This document shows, in pieces, positions 1-4,786 of a stretch of DNA of 6,776 nt. The DNA comes from JAAOYC01 sp036481345 (GTDB taxonomy: Archaea > Nanobdellota > Nanobdellia > Woesearchaeales > WJKL01), in assembly GCA_036481345.1 (NCBI GenBank), contig JAZGHU010000053.1, positions 1 to 6,776 of the forward strand, in the 5' to 3' direction. The translations under genes were made by a program, and so were the position numbers. Each line of letters begins with the position of its first letter. The stretch's first letter is position 1. The notes under the pieces are model-generated. The model did no database searches and was not told where the DNA came from. It saw only the letters and a program-made list of their open reading frames with translations.

Positions 1-494
1 CCTTCAATTGTAACTAAAGTTCCTTTTTCATGACAAAACAATTTTAATTCTTTACAGCTTTGAATCAACAACGAACGTAAATCTTTATCAAAAGGTTCTG
101 CCATTGGAGTATGCATTGGTTTGTTTGGTTCAAACTCTTCAAAAAAACTAACTGAACGATGTCTTGTAAAATCAATAAACTGATTTAATATAACCAAATG
201 TCCTCTGTCAATCTCCTCTCTTAAACTACCACAAGCAGTTGTTGCTAATATATGAGTGCAACCTTGTTTTTTTAAAGCATGAATATTTGCTCTGAAATTA
301 ACTTGTGTTGGTGGAATTGTATGTTCTCTTCCATGCCTTGCAATAAGAACAACATCCACTCTTTTGATCTTTCCAATCTTTAAATTAGAAGTAGGCTTAC
401 CATAAGGTGTTGAAACTTCCTTCTCTGAAATACCTTCCAGAATATCAGGATTATCTAATCCGCTTCCACCTATAATTCCAATCTTAACTCCCAT
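1..494 (-). CDS. mtnP: S-methyl-5'-thioadenosine phosphorylase (MTAP), 3' end beyond window
   Basis: Phosphorolyses methylthioadenosine to adenine and methylthioribose-1-phosphate in methionine/purine salvage; cytoplasmic. The ATG is at 494-492; 164 full codons are present and the frame is still open at base 1, so about 60% of a typical 260-280 aa enzyme is visible. Family marks: phosphate-binding GGSGL (res 9-13), IARHG (51-55), QVNFRANI (64-71), ATTACGSLREEI (84-95), FIDFTRHRS (106-114), MAEPF (131-135) and GTLVTIEG (158-165) at the edge. The TTACGSLREEI and MAEPF blocks resemble the eukaryotic/archaeal MTAP type more than bacterial purine nucleoside phosphorylase. The base-specificity residues lie in the missing C-terminal part, so a related purine nucleoside phosphorylase (for example acting on methylthioinosine) is not excluded. 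It lies 53 bp after zpr1 on the same strand but appears to have its own promoter in that gap. Confidence 0.93.
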   Translation of the reverse strand, partial: MGVKIGIIGGSGLDNPDILEGISEKEVSTPYGKPTSNLKIGKIKRVDVVLIARHGREHTIPPTQVNFRANIHALKKQGCTHILATTACGSLREEIDRGHLVILNQFIDFTRHRSVSFFEEFEPNKPMHTPMAEPFDKDLRSLLIQSCKELKLFCHEKGTLVTIE

Positions 495-517
495 AACAGA
501 TTAAGAAATAATTATTC

Positions 518-531
518 TTTAAAAAAGTTAC
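518..531 (-). promoter_or_regulatory. Putative BRE/TATA promoter of mtnP
   Basis: On the minus strand GTAAC is followed by TTTTTTAAA (TATA at 526-518). The TATA centre is about 28 nt upstream of the mtnP ATG, so transcription would begin at or next to the start codon. No Shine-Dalgarno sequence precedes the ATG, which fits a leaderless mRNA. The call rests on sequence only; readthrough from zpr1 is also possible. Confidence 0.5.
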
Positions 532-547
532 TTATTCTATGTAAAGT

Positions 548-1063
548 TTACTTTAATTTACTCTTAACAGCTTTATCAGAAATAATTGCCGAATTGCCAG
601 TTGGATCTTCGATTATAATTTTTATCTTCTCTTGTCCATACTTGACTCTTCCCAATTTCTTTAATAATCTCTTTGCCTTCTTCTTAAGAGCCGGGTCGTC
701 TTCACTTTCTTTTGCTGATTCAACTTGATGTTTTACTCTGTTCAATATGCCTTCTACATTTGTAACATAGCCGTTTGCAGCTGGCCCAGGTTCTATTGTA
801 ACAACATGGGGAATCTTAACAGTTGCTGCAGAGCTCTTTACAATCCTTATCTTCATATCTTCGTCTCCTGAAACTTCAAGAGTATACTTAGAAGGTTCTT
901 GATGTTCAGCAACTTCAATATCTGCTTTGTGATATTTGCAGTTGGAACAGCTCATGGAAAAAACATAGACTTTTCCAAAATAAGGAACTTCTTTTTCATC
1001 CTCTATCAATGCTAATGTCTTTTGCCTGCACATAGGGCAAGGCTGTTTTTCTATTTTCTCCAT
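548..1063 (-). CDS. zpr1: ZPR1-type zinc-finger protein
   Basis: A 171-aa protein with one ZPR1 zinc module: CPMC at residues 9-12 and CSNC at 39-42 form a four-cysteine site with a ~26-residue insert. A beta-rich domain follows (about 45-115) and the C-terminal part carries the family-typical EDPTGNSAI (res ~152-160). Eukaryotic ZPR1 has two such modules and binds eEF1A; recent work describes it as an eEF1A-folding chaperone. Archaeal members have a single module, as here. A role with aEF1A is inference from the family. A lysine-rich stretch (about 123-140: ALKKKAKRLLKKLGRVK) lies between the two motifs. It starts at an ATG preceded by a close TATA box and no ribosome binding site. Family assignment is firm; function is less so. 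Confidence 0.88.
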   Translation of the reverse strand: MEKIEKQPCPMCRQKTLALIEDEKEVPYFGKVYVFSMSCSNCKYHKADIEVAEHQEPSKYTLEVSGDEDMKIRIVKSSAATVKIPHVVTIEPGPAANGYVTNVEGILNRVKHQVESAKESEDDPALKKKAKRLLKKLGRVKYGQEKIKIIIEDPTGNSAIISDKAVKSKLK

Positions 1064-1085
1064 AAAAACAAAATAGAACTAATAG

Positions 1086-1100
1086 TTTAAAAAGATTTCT
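1086..1100 (-). promoter_or_regulatory. Putative BRE/TATA promoter of zpr1
   Basis: Minus strand AGAAAT (1100-1095) then CTTTTTAAA (1094-1086). The TATA centre is about 26-27 nt upstream of the zpr1 ATG at 1063, predicting a leaderless transcript. Confidence 0.6.
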
Positions 1101-1129
1101 ATCATGTAACATAACAAAAAAAGAAATAA

Positions 1130-1168
1130 ACTTTGGGGTATCCTCAAAGTATGTTGGACTTGTCCAAC
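1130..1168 (-). terminator. Tandem-hairpin terminator downstream of sepF
   Basis: Two inverted repeats follow the sepF stop. The first met by the polymerase is a perfect 7-bp stem, GTTGGAC (1153-1159) with GTCCAAC (1162-1168) around a 2-base centre. The second spans 1130-1150: a 9-bp stem with loop ATA and one imperfect pair on this strand (G.T wobble if read on the other). On the minus strand they are followed by a T-rich tract, 1129 down to about 1114. Hairpin plus oligo-T in the 3' gap before the zpr1 promoter fits termination of sepF mRNA. Archaeal termination depends mainly on oligo-T, so the hairpins could instead act in 3'-end protection. Confidence 0.55.
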
Positions 1169-1176
1169 TTTATTTT

Positions 1177-1617
1177 TTAATAAGTTTTAGGTTGAGATCC
1201 AGGTTCTTCTGGATTTTCCGAAACATCTTCTGTTTGCTTGCTTCTATAGACAGATGCAAAGCTTGGAGTTGCTACAATATAATCTTCTCCAAATCCAGCA
1301 ATATCGCCGTCAATTGCATCAGCTGTTTTCTTCAGCTTGTTGATTGCTCTTTTCAGTTCAATCAAGTCCTTGTCTTTCAAAGGTTTGATATTAACTAGTG
1401 CAATTGTGTATCCTTCTCTTAATACATCAAGAATTAATTTAATATCATCAAAATCTTCAACAACAAAAGGCCTTACAACAATCTTTGCTTTGCCTTCTTC
1501 GATTTCAGCAGCTTCTGGGCCTAGTTCAACATATTCCTCTGCTTCTTGTTCTTCTCCGCTTTCTCCAGATGCTCTGTCTGAAATTTTTTCCTTGATTCGT
1601 AAAAATATATCCTTCAT
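1177..1617 (-). CDS. sepF: SepF cell-division protein (FtsZ membrane anchor)
   Basis: A 146-aa SepF homologue. The N-terminus (res 1-14) can form the amphipathic membrane-targeting helix typical of SepF. An acidic linker follows with the YVELG block (29-33), then the SepF core at about 43-125, including KIVVRPFVVEDFDDIK (45-60), the LREGYTIALVNI strand region (66-77) and GDIAGFGEDYIVATP (104-118). The C-terminal ~20 residues are polar and probably disordered. In archaea SepF dimers bind FtsZ and anchor it at the membrane at midcell; no ftsZ lies in the window, so partnership is inferred from the family. The start is supported by a Shine-Dalgarno match at 1622-1630 and by the amphipathic helix beginning directly at the ATG. 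It has its own promoter, divergent from the eL21 operon. Overlapping plus-strand reading frames here are shadows. Confidence 0.92.
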   Translation of the reverse strand: MKDIFLRIKEKISDRASGESGEEQEAEEYVELGPEAAEIEEGKAKIVVRPFVVEDFDDIKLILDVLREGYTIALVNIKPLKDKDLIELKRAINKLKKTADAIDGDIAGFGEDYIVATPSFASVYRSKQTEDVSENPEEPGSQPKTY

Positions 1618-1621
1618 AGTT

Positions 1622-1630
1622 CATCCCCTC
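1622..1630 (-). promoter_or_regulatory. Shine-Dalgarno site of sepF
   Basis: Minus strand GAGGGGATG, a near match to the archaeal anti-SD complement (GGAGGTGAT), lies with its GAGGGG core 7 nt upstream of the ATG at 1617. It decides the start and contrasts with the neighbours that lack an SD. Confidence 0.6.
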
Positions 1631-1677
1631 AGTATCTTATGATTATTAGACAAATTCTAGTTTTAGATTATCATTTT

Positions 1678-1693
1678 TATATATAAAGTTTTT
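1678..1693 (-). promoter_or_regulatory. Putative BRE/TATA promoter of sepF
   Basis: Minus strand AAAAAC (1693-1688) followed by TTTATATATA (1687-1678). The TATA centre is about 65 nt before the ATG, predicting a leader of about 40 nt that contains the SD site. Confidence 0.55.
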
Positions 1694-1750
1694 GTTTTTA
1701 TTGAGGATTTTTTATTTTAGAATGGTAAAAACTCTAATACATATAAAAAG

Positions 1751-1763
1751 AAAGGTTTTTATA
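1751..1763 (+). promoter_or_regulatory. Promoter of the eL21-rpo4 operon
   Basis: AAAGG (1751-1755, BRE-like) directly followed by TTTTTATA(TA) (1756-1765). The expected transcription start is near 1785, giving a leader of about 20 nt. The leader contains GGGAG (1789-1793), a Shine-Dalgarno-like sequence 11 nt before the ATG at 1805. Confidence 0.65.
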
Positions 1764-1804
1764 TAGCTGGAATTTCCTTTTTAAACAAGGGAGCATAACT
1801 CAAA

Positions 1805-2092
1805 ATGAAAAGAATTGGAACTGCTAGGAGAAAAACTCGACATAAACTTAGCAAATCAGTAAGAACTAAAGGAAAGATTTCCTTGACAAAATATTTCCAG
1901 AAATTCAAAGAAGGAGATAAAGTAATCTTAAAAGCAGAGCCAGCAGTACAAAAAGGAATGTATCATCCGCGTTATTTTGGAAAAAATGGCACAATTAAAG
2001 GGAAAAAAGGAAGATGCTATGAAGTAACTATAAAAGATAGAACAAAACAAAAGGTTTTAATAGTTCATCCTGTTCATCTTAAGAAGGCATAA
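1805..2092 (+). CDS. rpl21e: 50S ribosomal protein eL21 (L21e)
   Basis: A 95-aa basic protein of the archaeal/eukaryotic eL21 family, full length for archaeal members. The N-terminal part is Arg/Lys-rich (GTARRKTRHKLSKSVRTKGK, res 5-24). The SH3/KOW-like beta domain includes FKEGDKVILKAEPAVQKGMY (34-53), the family block GMYHPRYFGKNGTI (51-64) and a C-terminal VLIVHPVHLKK (84-94). It is a component of the large ribosomal subunit that contacts 23S rRNA. First gene of the operon; rpo4 starts only 3 nt after its stop. This pairing of eL21 with RNA polymerase subunit F/Rpo4 is widely conserved in archaea. Confidence 0.96.
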   Translation: MKRIGTARRKTRHKLSKSVRTKGKISLTKYFQKFKEGDKVILKAEPAVQKGMYHPRYFGKNGTIKGKKGRCYEVTIKDRTKQKVLIVHPVHLKKA

Positions 2093-2095
2093 ACA

Positions 2096-2446
2096 ATGGC
2101 AAAACCAGAAATAATTGAGGAACATGCAATAAATATGGTTCAGCTTAAGGCTGAATTAGATGGAATAAAGAAAAGAGACAAAGAGTTAGGTATAATTGCA
2201 AATAAAACAGAAGAATACCTAAATCAATTTGTTAGTTTAAGCCCTAAGCAAGCTGAAGAATTAGAAAAAAAATTAAGAGGGTTGAATATATCAAGATTAA
2301 AGGATGAGTTCATAATCAAGATTATAGATACTATGCCAACTACAGTGGATGATCTAAAGACACTTCTACAGGGATACGTTGTTAGCATTAACCAAGAAGC
2401 TATGAAGCAAGTTATTGGCGTTGTTAACGAGTTTGTAAAGAAATAA
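2096..2446 (+). CDS. rpo4: DNA-directed RNA polymerase subunit Rpo4 (RpoF)
   Basis: A 116-aa protein, the usual length for archaeal Rpo4/RpoF, homologue of eukaryotic Rpb4. The C-terminal HRDC-like helical domain (about res 55-115) shows LNISRLKDEFIIKIIDTMP (63-81) and TVDDLKTLLQGYVVSINQEA (83-102), strongly typical of the family. With Rpo7 it forms the stalk of RNA polymerase, which assists open-complex formation and binds exiting RNA. rpo7 is not in the window. Translation is probably coupled to eL21, whose stop is 3 nt upstream; only a weak AAGAAGG sequence inside the eL21 end could act as an SD. Confidence 0.96.
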   Translation: MAKPEIIEEHAINMVQLKAELDGIKKRDKELGIIANKTEEYLNQFVSLSPKQAEELEKKLRGLNISRLKDEFIIKIIDTMPTTVDDLKTLLQGYVVSINQEAMKQVIGVVNEFVKK

Positions 2447-2487
2447 CCCTGTTATTTTAACCAAAATAAAAATAATTTAACTAGAAA

Positions 2488-2502
2488 ACCCACTAAGTGG
2501 GT
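2488..2502 (+). repeat. Perfect inverted repeat in the rpo4-DUF655 gap
   Basis: ACCCACT (2488-2494) pairs with AGTGGGT (2496-2502) around one central base. As RNA this would be a 6-bp stem with a TAA loop. It lies 41 nt after the rpo4 stop and 25 nt before the DUF655 ATG, close upstream of that gene's SD. It is not followed by a T-run on this strand, so it does not look like a simple terminator. An mRNA-processing or stability element inside the operon is an inference. Confidence 0.5.
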
Positions 2503-2513
2503 ATCAAGCTTAC

Positions 2514-2520
2514 GAGGAAG
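2514..2520 (+). promoter_or_regulatory. Shine-Dalgarno site of the DUF655 gene
   Basis: GAGGAAG. The GAGG core ends 4 nt before a TTG at 2522 but 10 nt before the ATG at 2528. The ATG spacing is the more plausible, so 2528 is taken as start. Confidence 0.5.
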
Positions 2521-2527
2521 ATTGAAT

Positions 2528-3100
2528 ATGGAAGAAATGCGTACAAGGCGAGGAAGAGAAGAAACAGTGATTGTATTAGATTTCCTGCCAAACGGCTATT
2601 CAATGGATACTAGACCAATGCACATGAAGACGCCAATAGTACAGGCTCTTGGAAAATCTCATTTTACTTTATTAGAATTAGTTCCAAAGAAGGGAATATT
2701 TCTACAGCCTTATGATGAAGTATATATAGGAGAAGGAAAAAGAGAAAAAATACATCATATTACTGGAAAGTTGCCAGTTGATAAATTGACTGCAACAGCA
2801 AGAGCAGAATTACAGCACGTAGTTAAGGAATTAGTAGATAAAGATGAAAGTAAATTTGTTGATTTCTTCAATAAAGCACAGCCCCTAACTACAAGGATGC
2901 ATCAATTAGAATTATTGCCAGGATTAGGCAAGAAACATATGTGGGAAATAATTGATGAAAGAAAAGAGGCCCCTTTTAAAGATTTTGCAGACATCAAGAA
3001 AAGAGTTAAACTAATGCCTGACCCAGAAAAAGCAATCATAAAAAGAATAATCTCTGAATTGCAGGGAACGGAAAAACATTTGATCTTTATAGAGCATTAA
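2528..3100 (+). CDS. DUF655 family predicted RNA-binding protein (COG1491)
   Basis: A 190-aa member of the archaeal DUF655 family. The N-terminal half begins with a strand region (ETVIVLDFLPNGYSMD, res 12-27) and an S1/OB-like beta part including QPYDEVYIGEGKREKIHHI (60-78). The C-terminal half is helical with a helix-hairpin-helix signature LELLPGLGKKHMWEIIDER (127-145). A lysine-rich region follows (DIKKRVKLMPDPEKAIIKRI, 155-174). Family members are predicted to bind RNA or rRNA, and their fixed position beside eL21 and rpo4 suggests ribosome-related work; the exact activity is not known to me. An in-frame TTG two codons upstream (2522) is an alternative start but fits the SD less well; a later ATG is at 2537. 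The next gene begins 2 nt after the stop. Confidence 0.92.
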   Translation: MEEMRTRRGREETVIVLDFLPNGYSMDTRPMHMKTPIVQALGKSHFTLLELVPKKGIFLQPYDEVYIGEGKREKIHHITGKLPVDKLTATARAELQHVVKELVDKDESKFVDFFNKAQPLTTRMHQLELLPGLGKKHMWEIIDERKEAPFKDFADIKKRVKLMPDPEKAIIKRIISELQGTEKHLIFIEH

Positions 3101-3102
3101 CC

Positions 3103-3354
3103 ATGAGTCCTGAAGAAAAAAAAGAAGTGGAAAAAATAACAAAGGTTTTTTCTAAGATTAAGAAAGATAATAAGCTGACTACTGCAGAGACTGATGATTT
3201 TATGTCAGATATCACTAAATTAATTGGAATGTATGGTGCTCATAAAAGAGAAAAGATTTCTGTTTTGATTGAAGAGATGCTTGTTTTTGGAGATAATAAT
3301 TTGTTAGCTGTAGATGGTCTGAGATTAGAGTTTAAGAAAGCAAAACAATTATGA
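3103..3354 (+). CDS. Uncharacterised 83-aa helical protein at the end of the eL21 operon
   Basis: I do not recognise this family. The sequence is highly charged and looks mostly alpha-helical: a Lys/Glu-rich first helix (res 1-22), a probable second helix TAETDDFMSDITKLIGMY (27-44), a third (HKREKISVLIEEMLVFG, 47-63) and a short C-terminal LRLEFKKAKQL. No cysteine, no signal peptide, no membrane segment. The ATG lies 2 nt after the DUF655 stop, so it is almost certainly co-transcribed and translationally coupled. In many archaea the gene here is ksgA (16S rRNA dimethyladenosine transferase); this protein is far too short and lacks any methyltransferase motif. Its last 6 nt overlap the end of the converging 77-aa gene. 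Confidence 0.75.
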   Translation: MSPEEKKEVEKITKVFSKIKKDNKLTTAETDDFMSDITKLIGMYGAHKREKISVLIEEMLVFGDNNLLAVDGLRLEFKKAKQL

Positions 3355-3582
3355 TTTTTTCTTGATTAATTTTTCAGCACGCTTAATCATTTCTTTTTTT
3401 AATCCAATAAAACAACCGCCATGTTTTCCAGCAGCATATGTTGCTTCTTTCGGTTTTATTATCTTATTAATAGAAGGATGTTCTATATCAATATGAGTGA
3501 TTCTGGCCATTGATTTGCCTTTTTCATGAATGTATACTTTTGCTCCTCTTAAGAGTTTTTTTCCTTCGCCTGGTCCACTCAT
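3349..3582 (-). CDS. Uncharacterised basic 77-aa protein
   Basis: I do not recognise this family. It is a small, strongly basic protein with a Gly/Lys-rich start (MSGPGEGKKLLRGAKVYIHE, res 1-20), a probable beta stretch (ARITHIDIEHPSINKII, 26-42), a glycine turn GKHGGCFIGL (52-61) with the only cysteine, and a Lys-rich C-terminal helix (62-77). The composition would suit nucleic-acid or ribosome binding, but that is only inference. The ATG is 10 nt after the stop of the upstream GNAT gene on the same strand, with TGAGG shortly before it as an SD; the two form an operon. Its stop overlaps the stop of the converging 83-aa gene by 6 nt. Confidence 0.72.
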   Translation of the reverse strand: MSGPGEGKKLLRGAKVYIHEKGKSMARITHIDIEHPSINKIIKPKEATYAAGKHGGCFIGLKKEMIKRAEKLIKKKS

Positions 3583-3592
3583 CTTCCATTCC

Positions 3593-4057
3593 TCATATTT
3601 CTCTCCACATGTCTACTTTATAATCCTTAAATCCCAATTTTTTCCAAATCTCATGTGAAGGATTATCAGTATGCACAGATAATCTCAAAAAAAGAATTCC
3701 TTTTTCCTTAAATTCTTCATATGCTTTTTTCATAAGAAGTTTAGCTACTCCTTTTCTTCTTGCGTTTTTATCTACAACAATCAAATCAATATAACCAACT
3801 TTTTTAATCTTATAATAACGCTCTCTTTTTTGAATAGTAAATAAGATAAATCCAATTATTTTCTCATCTTCCTCAGCAACATAAACCCATTTTTTATTCT
3901 TAGAAATAAATCTGTTATAATATCTTCCTGCTTCCTTTTCAACTGATTTTTTTAGGTCTAATTCATCTAATCCAGTATATCCTTTTAATTGTTCTGCAAA
4001 GGTGTCAATTTTAATCATGCCTGAAATGTCTTTTTTTGTTGCTTTCCTAATTTCCAT
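3593..4057 (-). CDS. GNAT family N-acetyltransferase
   Basis: A 154-aa single-domain GNAT enzyme, full length. The N-terminus MEIRKATKKDISGMIKID (res 1-18) is the usual first strand and helix. VYVAEEDEKIIGFILF (58-73) is the beta2-beta3 hairpin. YIDLIVVDKNARRKGVAKLL (89-108) is motif A, with the acetyl-CoA pyrophosphate loop R-x-K-G-V-A at 100-105. LSVHTDNPSHEIWKKLGFKD (126-145) is motif B with the typical N-x-x-x-x-x-x-W-x-x-L-G-F. It transfers an acetyl group from acetyl-CoA to an amine; the substrate cannot be read from sequence. RimI-like N-terminal protein acetylation is one possibility among several. First gene of a two-gene operon with the basic 77-aa protein; divergent from the lipoprotein gene. 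A close TATA and no SD suggest a leaderless mRNA. Confidence 0.9.
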   Translation of the reverse strand: MEIRKATKKDISGMIKIDTFAEQLKGYTGLDELDLKKSVEKEAGRYYNRFISKNKKWVYVAEEDEKIIGFILFTIQKRERYYKIKKVGYIDLIVVDKNARRKGVAKLLMKKAYEEFKEKGILFLRLSVHTDNPSHEIWKKLGFKDYKVDMWREI

Positions 4058-4082
4058 ATTTTAATGAACAAACACTCATCTC

Positions 4083-4096
4083 TTAAAAACCTTTCT
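4083..4096 (-). promoter_or_regulatory. Putative BRE/TATA promoter of the GNAT gene
   Basis: Minus strand AGAAAGG (4096-4090) followed by TTTTTAA (4089-4083). The TATA centre is about 29 nt before the ATG at 4057, so the mRNA should be leaderless or nearly so. Confidence 0.6.
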
Positions 4097-4132
4097 AAGA
4101 ATTAGCATTATTTAAAGATCTTCATGGTTATC

Positions 4133-4146
4133 GTAAGCTTTTTATA
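4133..4146 (+). promoter_or_regulatory. Putative BRE/TATA promoter of the lipoprotein gene
   Basis: GTAAGC followed by TTTTTATA (4139-4146), centred 26-27 nt before the ATG at 4169. The surrounding AGCTTTTTATAGTT is repeated identically in front of the gene at 6395. No SD precedes the ATG. Confidence 0.6.
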
Positions 4147-4168
4147 GTTGTTATGTTAAATTTTTGTT

Positions 4169-4786
4169 ATGAAATATGTATCACTATTATTAACACTATT
4201 GTTAATAACAGGCTGTGGAATAACAGGACAGACAGTTACAGAAGTTGAAGAGAACCAAGACTGTGAGTCAATGGAGATAGAGGCTGACAGAGATGATTGT
4301 TATGTTAAGCTGGCTGTCAATGAGTCAAACAGAGCTTACTGTAATATAATTGATGATTCTAAAACAACGGATTATTGTTTGCAAGAGGTTGCTGTCAGTA
4401 CTGAGAATCTAGATACATGCCATTTCATTGATATGCAGTATTGGAAAGATGTCTGTTATAAGAATGTTGCTGAAGCAAGTTTGAATCCATCTCCTTGTTA
4501 TATATTACCTGTAATAAAAGATAAAGATGAATGCTTTGATTTTATTGCACAAGGAAAGAAGGATTATATGTTATGTGAAGAAATTGCTGATCCTGAGAAA
4601 GCTGATAATTGCATAAAAGAAGTAGCATTAGCAACAGGAGCAAGAGGAATCTGTACAAAATCATCTAATGCAATTGCAGAAAGTGTCTGTTATGGAACAA
4701 TGGCAGTAAGATTTAGCGATATAACAATCTGTGATGAGATTTCAGTAGATATAGTAAAAGAACAATGTATTCTTAAATTTAGTTAA
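4169..4786 (+). CDS. Secreted cysteine-repeat lipoprotein (seven 26-residue repeats)
   Basis: A 205-aa predicted extracytoplasmic lipoprotein that I cannot assign to a named family. Residues 1-15 are a short hydrophobic signal ending in ITG, followed by the candidate lipobox Cys16. After a linker (GITGQTVTEVEENQD) the rest of the protein is an uninterrupted cysteine repeat. Cysteines are at 32/44, 58/70, 84/96, 110/122, 136/148, 162/174 and 188/200, i.e. alternating spacings of exactly 12 and 14. The repeat consensus is roughly C-x2-[IL]-x6-D-x-C-[YFLI]-x2-[VLIM]-A-x8, with Ala at the +17 position in all six complete repeats. This looks like a two-helix repeat forming an alpha-solenoid, with each Cys pair able to make a disulfide; structure and function are inference. 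Possible roles are binding or scaffolding on the cell surface. Single-gene unit; its stop overlaps that of the converging protease by 8 nt. Confidence 0.85.
   Translation: MKYVSLLLTLLLITGCGITGQTVTEVEENQDCESMEIEADRDDCYVKLAVNESNRAYCNIIDDSKTTDYCLQEVAVSTENLDTCHFIDMQYWKDVCYKNVAEASLNPSPCYILPVIKDKDECFDFIAQGKKDYMLCEEIADPEKADNCIKEVALATGARGICTKSSNAIAESVCYGTMAVRFSDITICDEISVDIVKEQCILKFS
4262..4783 (+). repeat. Seven-copy 26-aa (78-bp period) cysteine repeat within the lipoprotein
   Basis: Encodes residues 32-205: repeats start at residues 32, 58, 84, 110, 136, 162 and 188, the last cut short at 18 residues by the stop codon. The period is constant at 26 residues with no insertion or deletion. The repeats have diverged at both DNA and protein level (only Cys, Ala+17 and hydrophobic positions are kept), so they are old duplications under structural constraint rather than recent tandem DNA repeats. 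Confidence 0.9.

Noticed and set aside
1192..1398. Plus-strand open frame of 68 codons
   Set aside because: Lies inside sepF on the opposite strand; cysteine/phenylalanine-rich shadow translation with no promoter or SD.
1337..1642. Plus-strand open frame of 101 codons, Ser-rich
   Set aside because: Antisense shadow of sepF (the Ser/Thr-rich run mirrors the Glu-rich linker); it does not fit the well-supported SepF gene.
2447..2487. Internal TATA promoter for the DUF655 gene
   Set aside because: A+T-rich but lacks the BRE-TTTTT(A/T)A pattern seen at the other promoters; operon readthrough is the simpler view.
2522..2527. TTG start for the DUF655 gene, two codons upstream of the ATG
   Set aside because: Only 4 nt from the SD core, while ATG 2528 has a normal 10-nt spacing.
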